64,000 nucleotides of DNA from Janthinobacterium sp. 64 (GTDB lineage: Bacteria; Pseudomonadota; Gammaproteobacteria; Burkholderiales; Burkholderiaceae_D). Shown piece after piece: positions 25,449 to 34,641 of the stretch. Both the position numbers and the translations under genes were made by a program. The stretch spans positions 2,790,001-2,854,000 of the forward strand of contig NZ_PHUG01000001.1 of assembly GCF_002813325.1 (NCBI RefSeq). The letters are read 5' to 3'. The notes beneath the pieces were generated by a model, which saw nothing but the letters and a program-made list of their open reading frames with translations, searched no databases and was not told the origin of the DNA. Every line of letters begins with the position of its first letter. The first letter of the stretch is position 1.

Positions 25449-25626
25449 ACTTGTCCAGCAAGCGGCACACCCGTTCGATATTGCCCACTGCAATACCCGA
25501 CTTCAGGGCGCGCGCGATGCAGCCCGCCTTGTCCGGCCCCGAGGCGGACATGAGCACGAAGGCCGTGCCCAACGCGCTGACGGCGAGCAGCAAGATCAGC
25601 ACGCCCTTGACGATATCCCAGTTCAT
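25447..25626 (-). CDS. Small membrane-anchored hypothetical protein, 59 residues
   Basis: Reverse-strand frame from the ATG at 25626 to a TAA at 25447-25449. The product begins MNWDIVKGVLILLLAVSALG, one clear membrane span, followed by FVLMSASGPDKAGCIARALK and a basic tail ending RVCRLLDK. Two cysteines lie in the soluble part. The stop codon is inside the downstream terminator stem, which fits a real gene ending there. It sits 19 bases after a DUF1697 gene on the same strand and may be co-transcribed. No family recognised. Confidence 0.6.
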   Translation of the reverse strand: MNWDIVKGVLILLLAVSALGTAFVLMSASGPDKAGCIARALKSGIAVGNIERVCRLLDK

Positions 25627-25645
25627 GGCGTCTCGATGGCAGGCA

Positions 25646-26227
25646 TCAGTGCTCCTTGGCCAAGGTGGCTGCCGCCTCGGGCCCGTTCAGCAATGCATGT
25701 AATTTTTGCATGGTGGCCCAGTTGCGCGAGGTGACGGCATCGCCCAGCAGTACACCGAGCGACGCCACCACCTTGCTGGCCAGCACGCCATCGGGACACC
25801 AGGCATACGCGGCCCATCGCCCCAGCGCCAGCGCTTCCGGCTGCCACGGCCGCTGCACGAGCGGCGCCAGGCGCTGCACGTCGGCCGGATTGTTCAGCAC
25901 CAAGGTCAGCAGACGGGCCGCATCGGCCGCCGGCGCCAGGGTGTTTTGTTCGATCAGTTCGGCAAACTGGCCAGCCGACAGCACCGTCACCCGGGCCGCG
26001 ACGCCCAGTTTCAGCACCAGCGCTTCCTCGATGCGGGCAGCGGCCTCGGCCGGCGCCACCGCGCCCCCGTCATACACGACATTGCCGCTGTTGAGTACCG
26101 TGCGTACCTGCGCAAAACCCAGGTCGCCCAGCAGCTTGCGCAGGTCGGCCATGGCCACGCGCTTGGCGCGGCCCACATTGATCCCGCGCAAAAGCGCCAC
26201 GTGCTGACTGTTTTCTGGCTGTGTCAT
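25646..26227 (-). CDS. DUF1697-family protein
   Basis: 193 residues. The N-terminus HVALLRGINVGRAKRVAMADL and the following LGDLGFAQVRTVLNSGNVVYDG are the hallmark of DUF1697, a widespread cytoplasmic family of unknown activity. The C-terminal TSRNWATMQKLHALL is the other conserved block. No catalytic residues are established. It lies 15 bases after the stop of the histidine kinase on the same strand. Confidence 0.88.
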   Translation of the reverse strand: MTQPENSQHVALLRGINVGRAKRVAMADLRKLLGDLGFAQVRTVLNSGNVVYDGGAVAPAEAAARIEEALVLKLGVAARVTVLSAGQFAELIEQNTLAPAADAARLLTLVLNNPADVQRLAPLVQRPWQPEALALGRWAAYAWCPDGVLASKVVASLGVLLGDAVTSRNWATMQKLHALLNGPEAAATLAKEH

Positions 26228-26242
26228 GTCTCTTCTCCTTGC

Positions 26243-27808
26243 CTATGCCGGGCTGCTGGTGCTGTCCGGCATTGGCGTCACCGTGGGCAGGCGCAGCAGG
26301 AATGTTGCGCCCTGTCCCAGCGTGCTGCTGACCGTGATGGTGCCGCCAAACTGCTTGGCAATCAAGTTGAACACGATATTCAAGCCCAGGCCCGTGCCGC
26401 CCTGTCCCCGCCGCGTGGTGACAAACGGGTCAAACACGCGGTCGAGCATGTCGGGCGCGATGCCGCGGCCGTTATCGCGCACCTGCATGGCGATCCACTC
26501 GCCGTCGCGGCGCACGCCGATCTCGATGTTGCCGGCCGTATCCGCATCGAAGGCGTGCTCGACACAGTTCAAGACCAGGTTGGTCAGCACCTGCGCCAGC
26601 GCACCCGGATAGCTGTCGAGCATGATGTCGGGCGGGCAATCGATATGGATGCTGATGCGCGTCTTTTTCAGGGTCGGCTGCAGGCTCGATATCACTTCCC
26701 CGATATAGTCGCGCAATTCGAACAAGCGGCGCGCCTCGCTGACCTGGTCGACGGCGATCTGCTTGAAGCTGTGGATCAGGTGCGCGGCCCGATAGGCATT
26801 GTTCATGATCAGCCGCGCGCTCTCGCCGGCCGTTTCCAGGTAGCGCACGATATCGGTTTTCTTCACGCTGCCGCCGGCCACCGCTGCGCTGATGTGATCG
26901 GTGGCTTCCTTCAGCACCGAGGCGCTGGTCAGCGCGATGCCGACCGGGGTGTTGATTTCATGCGCCACGCCGGCCACCAGGCTGCCCAGCGAGGCCAGAC
27001 GTTCCGACTGCAGCAACGATTCCTGCGCGCGGCGCAGCTCGTCCATCGCCTGCGCCGTTTCCTGCTGCGAGCGGCGCGCCATGTCTTCCGCCTCGCGGCT
27101 GCCCTCGATGATGGACTTGAGCTTGCGCTGCACGGCATTGAAGCCGCGGATCACGTCGCCCAGTTCGTCGCGCCGGTTTTCCGGCAGTTCTTCGACCTCG
27201 TCGCTGCCGCGCGTGGCCAGGTCGATCAAGCCGTCGCGCAACTGTTTCAAGGGACCAAAGACGATGCGCAGGCTCAGCGCCAGGGCACCCACCAGGATGA
27301 TGTCAAGCAGGAATACTTCCAGCACCTTGCGCCGCACTTCGCCGCGCAGGGCCGCATCGATCTGCGCGCGGCTGAAATTGACGATGACCTTGCCGACGAT
27401 CACCGGCTTGCCGCCCGTGGCCGCCGCCACGGCGTCGCGGAACACCAGCGGCGCCTCGACGGGTGTGCCGCCCATGGCCACGTCGGCAGTCAACGGCACC
27501 AGGGTGCCGGCCGCGTCGCGCACTTCACCGGCGAACAGGCCCACGGAAGCGTCGTAGACGCGGATGCCGACCAGTTCCGGCGGCAGCATTTCGGCCGCGA
27601 CAATACTGTCGACCTTGGATTTGTCGAGATCCCACAGGGCCGAAGGCAAGCTGGTCTGCAAGCGCGTGAGCACGCCGCTGCGCAGGCGCGCGCTGCCCGA
27701 TTCAAGTTCCTGGCTCAGTGTATATTGGGTATAGCTGCCAGAAATGCCCAGCACCAAGGTGACGATCACGACAAAAAGCAGGGTCAGCCGGACTTGGATA
27801 CTCACCAT
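26243..27808 (-). CDS. Membrane sensor histidine kinase
   Basis: 521 residues. A membrane span at about 7-27, a periplasmic sensor region at about 28-170, a second span at about 170-190 (FLLDIILVGALALSLRIV), a HAMP domain (FGPLKQLRDGLIDLA), a coiled coil, then the phosphoacceptor H-box LVAGVAHEINTPVGIAL and the HATPase_c domain with N-box LTNLVLNCVEHAF, and DNGRGIAPDML, GQGGTGLGLNIV. HEINTPVG is typical of the HWE-unlike class used with soluble partners. No response regulator lies next to it, so it is an orphan kinase here; the signal is unknown. Confidence 0.9.
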   Translation of the reverse strand: MVSIQVRLTLLFVVIVTLVLGISGSYTQYTLSQELESGSARLRSGVLTRLQTSLPSALWDLDKSKVDSIVAAEMLPPELVGIRVYDASVGLFAGEVRDAAGTLVPLTADVAMGGTPVEAPLVFRDAVAAATGGKPVIVGKVIVNFSRAQIDAALRGEVRRKVLEVFLLDIILVGALALSLRIVFGPLKQLRDGLIDLATRGSDEVEELPENRRDELGDVIRGFNAVQRKLKSIIEGSREAEDMARRSQQETAQAMDELRRAQESLLQSERLASLGSLVAGVAHEINTPVGIALTSASVLKEATDHISAAVAGGSVKKTDIVRYLETAGESARLIMNNAYRAAHLIHSFKQIAVDQVSEARRLFELRDYIGEVISSLQPTLKKTRISIHIDCPPDIMLDSYPGALAQVLTNLVLNCVEHAFDADTAGNIEIGVRRDGEWIAMQVRDNGRGIAPDMLDRVFDPFVTTRRGQGGTGLGLNIVFNLIAKQFGGTITVSSTLGQGATFLLRLPTVTPMPDSTSSPA

Positions 27809-28015
27809 CGATCAACACTCCCCGGGCCAGGCCAGCCGCCGGCCCGCGGCGCGGGCACAGATACGTCTGCAATGCAACAGCCTGAAGCAAATGTACGGTA
27901 TGACATGCTTATTGGCAAGATTTACAGCACCCCCGTTTTCGACAGGGGCCTTGATACAGGTTGAGACATTGCGTCATGGCAATGGTAATATCCCTCAATC
28001 ATCTAAGGAGTCGTC

Positions 28016-28354
28016 ATGGCGGTCATGCATCAACATCTACCCCTGGAACAAGTGCGTCCTGGCATGGTCTTGTCGGATGTCTTGCTCGACGCGCATGGAC
28101 AAGTGCTGTTGCCGCAAGGCGCGGTACTGACGGAAAACATGCTGACCCTGATGCCGCGCCACGGCATCGCCATGCTGCCGATCCAGGCACCGCCCCCTTC
28201 GCCAGAGGAAGTGGCCGCGCAGCAGGCGGCCGACAGCGAACGGCTGGCCTACCTGTTCCGCAAGCATGATCCGGAAGATCCCCTGGACGTGGCCACCACC
28301 TTGCTGCGCAACTATGTCACGCAATACCGCCTGGGCACGGGAGAGCCGGCATGA
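28016..28354 (+). CDS. Small protein with an HD-GYP-style N-terminal (DUF3391-like) motif
   Basis: 112 residues. LEQVRPGMVLSDVLLDAHGQVLLPQGAVLT and MLTLMPRHGIAML in pieces resemble the short beta domain found before HD-GYP or HDOD domains. The rest is acidic and helical. AAGGAG lies 7 bases before the ATG. The stop overlaps the HDOD gene start as ATGA, so the pair is translationally coupled and may act as a two-piece signalling module. A promoter candidate is TTGAGA (27961) and TAATAT (27986), with a long spacer. Confidence 0.65.
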   Translation: MAVMHQHLPLEQVRPGMVLSDVLLDAHGQVLLPQGAVLTENMLTLMPRHGIAMLPIQAPPPSPEEVAAQQAADSERLAYLFRKHDPEDPLDVATTLLRNYVTQYRLGTGEPA

Positions 28355-29196
28355 GCACCCAGCTGACGCTCGACGATATCGTCGCCCACCTCGATGACCT
28401 GCCTTCCTTGCCTGCCGTCGTCATGGAACTGCTCAACAGCATAGACCAGGACGACGTCGATATTTCCGTGCTGGCGAAAAAAGTGTCGTACGACCAGGCA
28501 CTGACGGCGAAAACCCTGCGCCTGGCCAACTCTTCGCAATATGGCTTGCAGGTCAAGGCCACCACCATCCAGCAGGCGATCACCTACCTGGGTTTCCAGA
28601 CCACGCGCAGCCTGATCACCTCGGCCGCCATCACGGGCTGCTTCCCGGAAGGGCGCTGCCCCGGCTTCGACGACAAGGCCTTCTGGCGCCATTCGGTAGC
28701 GACGGCCGGCTGCGCCAAGGTGCTGGCGCGGCAGATCCGCTTCAACCAGGATTACGCCTTCACGGCCGGCTTGCTGCATAACATCGGCCGCCTGGTGCTG
28801 GTCAGCAGCTTTCCCGCACACTACGCGCAAGTCATCGCGCACCAGGCGGCGCACGATTGCAGCCTGCTCGAAGCGGAGCAGACCGTGCTGGGCGTGGATC
28901 ACGTGCAGGCGGGCGTGGCGCTGGCCGACCACTGGAATTTTTCCGACACCATGCGCCTGGCGCTGGCCAACTACCTGCAGCCGGAAACGCCGGGGGCAGG
29001 TTTCCTGGCAGCACTGATCCACGTGGCCAATGCGATTGTGTGCGCGCTCGACCTGGCGCAGGCGGGCGACGACATGGTGCCGCGCGTCTCGCCGGTGGCC
29101 TGGGATGCGCTGGGCCTGAGCGAAGAAACGTATCTGCAACTGTTCCGCGAAACGGAGCTGCGCTACGACGAAATCACTTCGGCACTGCTGAGCTAA
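28351..29196 (+). CDS. HDOD domain protein
   Basis: 281 residues of the HDOD fold, an HD-like domain without the hydrolase metal residues, used in signalling and cell-cycle output. The start region DIVAHLDDLPSLPAVVMELLNSI and the NIGRLVLVSSFPAHY and ADHWNFSD stretches are family blocks. HDOD proteins often sit near two-component or c-di-GMP genes; here a histidine kinase is close by on the other strand. Activity is regulatory rather than enzymatic as far as known; partner unknown. Confidence 0.9.
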   Translation: MSTQLTLDDIVAHLDDLPSLPAVVMELLNSIDQDDVDISVLAKKVSYDQALTAKTLRLANSSQYGLQVKATTIQQAITYLGFQTTRSLITSAAITGCFPEGRCPGFDDKAFWRHSVATAGCAKVLARQIRFNQDYAFTAGLLHNIGRLVLVSSFPAHYAQVIAHQAAHDCSLLEAEQTVLGVDHVQAGVALADHWNFSDTMRLALANYLQPETPGAGFLAALIHVANAIVCALDLAQAGDDMVPRVSPVAWDALGLSEETYLQLFRETELRYDEITSALLS

Positions 29197-29213
29197 ACGC
29201 CGCGCCACATGCC

Positions 29214-29243
29214 AACGGCTCTCGCCGCGAAGCGAAAGCCGTT
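29214..29243. other. Imperfect hairpin after the HDOD gene
   Basis: AACGGCT (29214-29220) with AGCCGTT (29237-29243), and inner TCGC (29222-29225) with GCGA (29232-29235). There is no T run, so a Rho-independent terminator is not claimed. Confidence 0.35.
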
Positions 29244-29337
29244 ATGGGTATTACGGTACGTCCATGCTGCCCGGTCCACACCTGCCTGTTGCCGCCAGCA
29301 GTGACGCAAGCGGCACAGTCAGCGTGCAACCGCCACA

Positions 29338-29664
29338 TCAGTGCGCGTAATTTGATTCTTGCGCATCGCCGCGGTCTTCCGCTTTTGGACGGCCCTGGGC
29401 GTCGGACAGACGATATTTGGTGCGGCGGTCGCCCATCAAATCGCGCAGGTCACGGATGCTCATGCCCGTCACTTCGTGCATGCGGATCAGCAGCGAGGCG
29501 CCGACCGGCAAGCGGTGGTGGCGGATCTTGCTGATGACCGGTGGCGCCACTTCGAGCAAGCGCGACAGGGCTGCGTCGTTTTTCAGCTGCATCTTGCTCA
29601 GCAGAATATCCAGCAGGTGATTCGGGTTGTAACTCTCTTGCGATGCTAATGCATGATGTGCCAT
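29338..29664 (-). CDS. Small helix-turn-helix protein, lineage-restricted
   Basis: 108 residues. The middle (NPNHLLDILLSKMQLKNDAALSRLLEVAPPVISKIRHHRLPVG, cited in parts) reads as an XRE-like helix-turn-helix with the recognition helix near PVISKIRHHRLPVG, and MHEVTGMSIRDLRDLMGDRR matches the region after it. The tail is charged. Products of this type recur in Massilia/Janthinobacterium-like genomes but I cannot assign a role. Reverse-strand GAGG lies 7 bases before the ATG at 29664. It has a long upstream region of over 600 bases. Confidence 0.7.
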   Translation of the reverse strand: MAHHALASQESYNPNHLLDILLSKMQLKNDAALSRLLEVAPPVISKIRHHRLPVGASLLIRMHEVTGMSIRDLRDLMGDRRTKYRLSDAQGRPKAEDRGDAQESNYAH

Positions 29665-30328
29665 GATTTTTCCTCGTCTGGTGAATGTTGAAAGAATGCC
29701 GATACGAACTTAAGGCTGGCTTAGAGTGTTTAAATAAACGTCTTTCCATCGGACTCAGCCTCCCCTCCGCCTTCCCTCCTTGTCGCACTGCCTGCACAGG
29801 ACTCGCACAGCCAACGTGCGCAGCTTGCCGCGTGAGTAAATGCACTGCAATCCGCTGAAATGAATTGCATATAAAGCAATATACTAGTTCAAACAGGCCG
29901 CATCTGCGCCTCGCGCAAACTTCCTGATTGTTAAATATCAATCAAGCTGCTAGTTGGCTTGCCAACGATGCTATTTCAACACATTAGGATGCCAGCGGGC
30001 GCACACAAGGCTTTGCAGCAACTTGTTACAAATCAATGGTGTCGCACGGCAATAAATGCTTTACGGCATCGCCGTGCCGGGTGCCGTATTCACGCGGCAA
30101 TCTTGTCGGCATGCTCAGCACAACATGGCCCGTCCCGGCGATTTACGCTAAACTATGGCCTGAACTTGCAGCGAGCCTGCCAGCGGGCAGCCAGAGGCGC
30201 CCGGCCGGTGATCCACCGCCTCCCGCCCCGAGCGGCACACGGCGCAAGCCCCCTGCCCGGCTTATTTGCCGCCGCACTTGTTTGCCTCACCTATTTGCTG
30301 CCACCTTTACCGATAAGCATCCGACTCC
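29665..30328. other. Long intergenic region before miaB, no gene recognised
   Basis: 664 bases between the divergent HTH gene and miaB. No frame here looks coding. It holds a symmetric GTTTAAATAAAC near 29728, ATTGC-ATATAAA-GCAAT near 29864, and TTGGC-TT-GCCAA near 29954; the first half is A/T-rich relative to the flanks. Promoters for both neighbours must lie here. No Shine-Dalgarno is obvious before the miaB ATG. Confidence 0.5.
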
Positions 30329-31696
30329 ATGCAGAAAAAAGTATTCATTAAAACCTTCGGCTGCCAGATGAACGAGTACGACTCGGACAAGATGGCCGAC
30401 GTGCTGGGCGCTTCCGACGGCCTGGTGCGCACGGACACGCCGGAAGACGCCGATGTGATCCTGCTCAATACCTGCTCCGTGCGCGAAAAGGCGCAGGAAA
30501 AAGTGTTTTCCGACCTGGGCCGCCTGCGCGAGCTGAAACTGGCCAAGCCGCACCTCTTGATCGGCGTGGGCGGCTGCGTGGCGTCGCAGGAAGGCGACGC
30601 CATCGTCAAGCGCGCGCCGTATGTCGACATGGTCTTTGGCCCGCAAACCCTGCACCGCCTGCCGCAGATGATCGAACTGCGCCGCGCCAGCGGCGATGCG
30701 CAAGTCGACATCAGCTTCCCGGAAATCGAAAAGTTCGACCACATGCCGCCGGCCAAGGTGGACGGCGCGTCGGCGTTTGTTTCCATCATGGAAGGCTGCA
30801 GCAAATATTGCAGCTACTGCGTCGTGCCCTACACGCGCGGCGAGGAAGTGTCGCGCCGCTTCGAGGACGTGCTGACGGAAGTGGCGGGCCTGGCCGCCCA
30901 GGGCGTCAAGGAAATCACCCTGCTGGGGCAAAACGTGAACGCCTACCGTGGCGTGATGGAAGGCGGAGACATTGCCGACTTCGCCCTGCTGCTCGAATAC
31001 GTGGCCGACATTCCCGGCATCGCGCGCATGCGCTTCGTCACCAGCCACCCGAAGGAATTCACACAGCGCCTGATCGACGCCTATGCGAAGATCCCGCAAC
31101 TGGTCGACCACCTGTATCTGCCGGCGCAGCACGGTTCCGACAAGATCCTCGGCGCCATGAAACGCGGCTACACGGGCCTCGAATACAAGTCCATCATCCG
31201 CCGCATCCGCGCCGTGCGCCCGAACATGGCCATTTCGTCCGACTTCATCGTGGGTTTTCCCGGCGAGACCCAGGCCGACTTCGACGCCATGATGAAGCTG
31301 ATCGCCGACGTGGGCTTCGACAACAGCTACAGCTTCATCTTCAGCAAGCGCCCCGGCACGCCGGCCGCCAGCCTGGCAGACGATACGCCGCATGAAGTCA
31401 AGCTGGCCCGGCTGCAGCAGCTGCAGGCGGCCATCGACGCCAACACGCGCAAATACAGCCTGGCCATGGTGGGCAGCGTGCAAACCATCCTCGTCGAAGG
31501 CCGCTCAAAAAAGGACACCATTGATCGTGAACTGCAAGGCCGCACGGAGAACAACCGCGTCGTCAATTTCGACGCCGGCCCGGACGGCTTGCAACTGGTC
31601 GGCCAGCTGGTCGACGTGCGCATCACCGAAAGCCATTCCTACACCTTGCGCGGCGAACTCGTCGCCAGCGCCCCTGCATTGAAAAGAGCCAGTTGA
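30329..31696 (+). CDS. miaB: tRNA-2-methylthio-N6-dimethylallyladenosine synthase
   Basis: 455 residues, a radical-SAM methylthiotransferase acting on A37 of tRNAs prenylated by MiaA. The N-terminal UPF0004 cluster has cysteines in [17 protein letters not shown] and GVGGCVAS; the radical-SAM cluster is [15 protein letters not shown]; a TRAM domain closes the C-terminus. It heads a run of conserved genes read through to the metallopeptidase at 41748. Its stop overlaps the next start as TTGA. Confidence 0.96.
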   Translation: MQKKVFIKTFGCQMNEYDSDKMADVLGASDGLVRTDTPEDADVILLNTCSVREKAQEKVFSDLGRLRELKLAKPHLLIGVGGCVASQEGDAIVKRAPYVDMVFGPQTLHRLPQMIELRRASGDAQVDISFPEIEKFDHMPPAKVDGASAFVSIMEGCSKYCSYCVVPYTRGEEVSRRFEDVLTEVAGLAAQGVKEITLLGQNVNAYRGVMEGGDIADFALLLEYVADIPGIARMRFVTSHPKEFTQRLIDAYAKIPQLVDHLYLPAQHGSDKILGAMKRGYTGLEYKSIIRRIRAVRPNMAISSDFIVGFPGETQADFDAMMKLIADVGFDNSYSFIFSKRPGTPAASLADDTPHEVKLARLQQLQAAIDANTRKYSLAMVGSVQTILVEGRSKKDTIDRELQGRTENNRVVNFDAGPDGLQLVGQLVDVRITESHSYTLRGELVASAPALKRAS

Positions 31697-32757
31697 AAAC
31701 CAAAGCCCCGATACAGCCGCATTACTTCATCCCCGAGCCGCTCGACAACACGCGCCTGGCGCACCTGTGCGGGCCGCTCGATGAAAACCTGCGCCAGATT
31801 TCCGCCGCCCTCGACGTGACGATCTTCCGCCGCGGCGAGAAATTCATCGTCGGCGGCAGCAATGCCGAACGGGCCGTGGAAATCCTCGACCAGTTCTACG
31901 CCATCGCCAACAAGGTCGTGCCGCTGGAAGAAGTGCAGCTGGCCCTGGTGGAGCAGCGCGCGGGACTGTCCGCCGCCTCGGAACACCACGCCAACGCACC
32001 CGCCAGCACCTTCGTCGAGCCGGACATCGCCAGCCCCGTGCTGAAAACGCGGCGCTCCGACCTGCGCGGGCGCACACCGCACCAGATCGCCTACCTGCGC
32101 GACATCCTCGAACACGACATCAGCTTCGGCGTGGGTCCGGCCGGCACGGGCAAAACCTATCTGGCCGTCGCCTGCGCCGTCGACGCGCTCGAACGCGATG
32201 CCGTCAAGCGCATCATTTTGACGCGCCCCGCCGTCGAAGCGGGCGAGCGCCTGGGCTTTTTGCCGGGCGACCTGGCGCAAAAGGTCGACCCGTACCTGCG
32301 TCCCCTGTACGACGCGCTGTACGATTTGCTCGGTTTTGACCGCACGCAAAAGCTGTTTGAAAAACAGGTGATCGAGATCGCCCCGCTGGCCTACATGCGC
32401 GGACGCACCCTGAACCACGCCTTCGTCATCCTCGATGAAGCGCAAAACACCACCGTCGAACAGATGAAGATGTTTTTGACCCGCATCGGCTTTGGCAGCA
32501 AGGCCGTGGTGACGGGCGACGTGACGCAGGTCGACCTGCACAAGAGCCAGACGAGCGGTCTGATCGACGCCGTGCACGTCTTGAAAGACGTGCGCGGCAT
32601 CGGCTTCACGCAATTTAACAGCACCGACGTGGTGCGCCACCCGCTCGTCGCGCGCATCGTCGACGCGTATGAAACGGCGCAGGCGGCCAACGCCGACGCC
32701 GCCCACCTGCCCTCCTTATTGAAACCAGCTGCCGCCAAAAATGTCCGAAAAAAATAA
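31693..32757 (+). CDS. phoH: PhoH-like P-loop ATPase
   Basis: 354 residues, start TTG at 31693 overlapping the miaB stop; no earlier or better ATG exists for the first 100 residues, which supports the TTG. Walker A GPAGTGKT follows the N-terminal KH-like region, with [20 protein letters not shown] and [19 protein letters not shown] as Walker B block. PhoH (YbeZ) binds RNA and works with YbeY, whose gene overlaps this one by 17 bases. Position in this run is conserved across proteobacteria. Confidence 0.93.
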   Translation: MKTKAPIQPHYFIPEPLDNTRLAHLCGPLDENLRQISAALDVTIFRRGEKFIVGGSNAERAVEILDQFYAIANKVVPLEEVQLALVEQRAGLSAASEHHANAPASTFVEPDIASPVLKTRRSDLRGRTPHQIAYLRDILEHDISFGVGPAGTGKTYLAVACAVDALERDAVKRIILTRPAVEAGERLGFLPGDLAQKVDPYLRPLYDALYDLLGFDRTQKLFEKQVIEIAPLAYMRGRTLNHAFVILDEAQNTTVEQMKMFLTRIGFGSKAVVTGDVTQVDLHKSQTSGLIDAVHVLKDVRGIGFTQFNSTDVVRHPLVARIVDAYETAQAANADAAHLPSLLKPAAAKNVRKK

Positions 32758-33205
32758 ACTGTCCTTGTCCGTGCAATACCCGGACACCCGCCTGGCAACC
32801 CTGATCACGCGCCCGAAAGTGCGCCGCTGGGTCAAGGCGGCCCTGTTCGCCCCAGCAGAATTGACGATCCGCTTCGTCGACGCGGAAGAAGGCCGTACCT
32901 TGAACCGCGACTACCGCGAAAAGGACTACGCCACCAACGTGCTGACGTTTGCCTACAACGAAGGCGAAGAACTGGCCGGGGACGAGCCGACGCGCGCCGA
33001 CATCATCCTGTGCACGGACGTGCTGGAAAAGGAAGCGGCGGAACAGAAGAAAAGCGTGGAAGAGCACACGGCCCATCTGATCGTGCACGGCGTGCTGCAT
33101 GCGCAGGGCTACGACCACATGGATGACGAGGAAGCGGCCGAGATGGAGGGCCTGGAGACGGAGATCCTCGCAACACTCGGCATCACCGACCCGTACAAGG
33201 AGTAA
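32741..33205 (+). CDS. ybeY: Endoribonuclease YbeY (rRNA maturation)
   Basis: 154 residues. The zinc motif H-x3-H-x5-H is [15 protein letters not shown], followed by acidic [10 protein letters not shown], as in YbeY single-strand endoribonucleases needed for 16S 3' maturation and ribosome quality control. [16 protein letters not shown] is the family signature before it. The start overlaps phoH by 17 bases, and 4 bases separate its stop from the next gene. Confidence 0.95.
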   Translation: MSEKNKLSLSVQYPDTRLATLITRPKVRRWVKAALFAPAELTIRFVDAEEGRTLNRDYREKDYATNVLTFAYNEGEELAGDEPTRADIILCTDVLEKEAAEQKKSVEEHTAHLIVHGVLHAQGYDHMDDEEAAEMEGLETEILATLGITDPYKE

Positions 33206-33209
33206 GCAC

Positions 33210-33629
33210 ATGGGAACCTGGGCACTGGACGCCTTCGGCAACGACTACGCCATGGATTGGGCGCAGGATCTGCACGAATACAAAACCCTGGAACTGGTCG
33301 AGACCACGCTCGACAACGTCATCGACAGCCAGCAAGCGGAACTGGAAGCGCCGTTCGCCGCCGAGGCGCTGGCCGCGCTGGAAGTGATCGCGCGCCTGCA
33401 AGGCAAGCCGGGAGAAAACGACCCGGCCACGGCGGAAGTGGACGCATGGGTGGCCGCCTGCAAGAAGAAGGTCACGCCGCCGCTGCTGGAAAAGGCGCGC
33501 CTGGCCTTCGAGCGCATCATGGCCGAGTCGTCGGAACTGCGCCAGCTGTGGCAAGACAGCGAGCATTTTACGGACTGGCAGGCGGACGTGGCGGCCCTGC
33601 GCGCCCGTGTGCTGGGCCAGGACGCCTGA
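33210..33629 (+). CDS. DUF4259-family protein
   Basis: 139 residues from the ATG at 33210 with AAGGAG at the right distance; the frame is open to 33099 but inside ybeY. MGTWALDAFGNDYAMDW and the acidic Asp/Trp pattern after it are the DUF4259 start; the rest is helical. No enzymatic motif is known. It is inserted between ybeY and corC, which are usually adjacent, and so is a lineage-specific addition to the run. Confidence 0.8.
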   Translation: MGTWALDAFGNDYAMDWAQDLHEYKTLELVETTLDNVIDSQQAELEAPFAAEALAALEVIARLQGKPGENDPATAEVDAWVAACKKKVTPPLLEKARLAFERIMAESSELRQLWQDSEHFTDWQADVAALRARVLGQDA

Positions 33630-33746
33630 AACGTCGGGCAACGGCGCACTTCAACGTATTAAATTTGCATCAAAAGCGGGGAAATCCGGTATTGCCCCAC
33701 TTTTGGTGTATCCTATATCCCTTCGCAACAACGGCTCACGCCTCCT

Positions 33747-34625
33747 ATGCCCGAGCATCCTAGTGGCGTCAGAACTGACGTCAAGCCCCACCGGTCACTG
33801 TTTGAACGCCTGACCGCACTCATTTCCCCCGAGCCAGAGAACCGTGCAGAATTGCTCGAAGTTCTACACGATGCGCATGAACGCAAGCTGATCGACGCCG
33901 ACGCCCTGTCGATGATCGAAGGCGTGTTCCAGGTATCGGATCTCTGTGCGCGCGACATCATGATTCCCCGTTCGCAAATGGATGTCATCGACATCAGCAA
34001 GCCGATCGAGGAATGGATGCCGGAAGTCCTGTCCACCGCCCACTCGCGCTTCCCCGCGATCGAAGGCGAGCGCGACAAGGTCATCGGCATCCTGCTGGCG
34101 AAAGACTTGCTGCGTTACTACGCAGAAGAAACTTTCGACGTACGCGACATGCTGCGCCCCGCCATCTTCATCCCCGAATCGAAACGCCTGAATGTGCTGC
34201 TGCGCGATTTCCGCGCCAACCACAATCACATGGCCATCGTCGTCGATGAATACAGCGGCGTCGCCGGCCTGATCACCATCGAAGACGTGCTGGAACAGAT
34301 CGTCGGCGACATCGAGGACGAATACGACTTCGACGAAGCCGAGGACAACATCCTCTCGCTCAAGGAAGGCCAGTTCGGCCCCCGCTGGCGCGTCAAGGCG
34401 CTGACCGAGATCGAACAGTTCAACGAGGAAGTGGGCAGCCACCTGGTGGACGACGACGTCGACACCATCGGCGGCCTCGTCTCGAAGTACCTGGGCCGCA
34501 TGGCGCACAAGGGCGATATTTTCGACCTGGGCAATCTGCGCTTCGAGGTGCTGCGCGCCGATGCGCGCCAGGTGCACGTGCTGCTCGTCGAGCGCCTGCC
34601 CAACGTGCCGGAACTGGAACTCTGA
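33747..34625 (+). CDS. corC: CorC/HlyC-family CBS domain protein
   Basis: 292 residues. Two CBS repeats (DIMIPRSQMDVIDI and AIVVDEYSGVAGLITIEDVLEQIVG) bind adenylate-type ligands, and a CorC_HlyC C-terminal domain begins near WRVKALTEIEQFNEEVG. There is no membrane span, as in the YbeX/CorC form linked to magnesium and cobalt efflux or ribosome maturation. ybeX-lnt order is conserved. Function in ion handling is by family. Confidence 0.9.
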   Translation: MPEHPSGVRTDVKPHRSLFERLTALISPEPENRAELLEVLHDAHERKLIDADALSMIEGVFQVSDLCARDIMIPRSQMDVIDISKPIEEWMPEVLSTAHSRFPAIEGERDKVIGILLAKDLLRYYAEETFDVRDMLRPAIFIPESKRLNVLLRDFRANHNHMAIVVDEYSGVAGLITIEDVLEQIVGDIEDEYDFDEAEDNILSLKEGQFGPRWRVKALTEIEQFNEEVGSHLVDDDVDTIGGLVSKYLGRMAHKGDIFDLGNLRFEVLRADARQVHVLLVERLPNVPELEL

Positions 34626-34641
34626 CATGCGCGTGCTGTAA

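Noticed and set aside
25706..27964. Plus-strand open frame of 752 codons across the histidine kinase
   Set aside because: It is antisense to the kinase and the DUF1697 gene. The reverse frame has clear HAMP, H-box and ATPase motifs, whereas this one is a His/Gln/Arg-rich composition artefact of GC-rich DNA.
29214..29243. Rho-independent terminator after the HDOD gene
   Set aside because: The stem is plausible but no T run follows on either strand.
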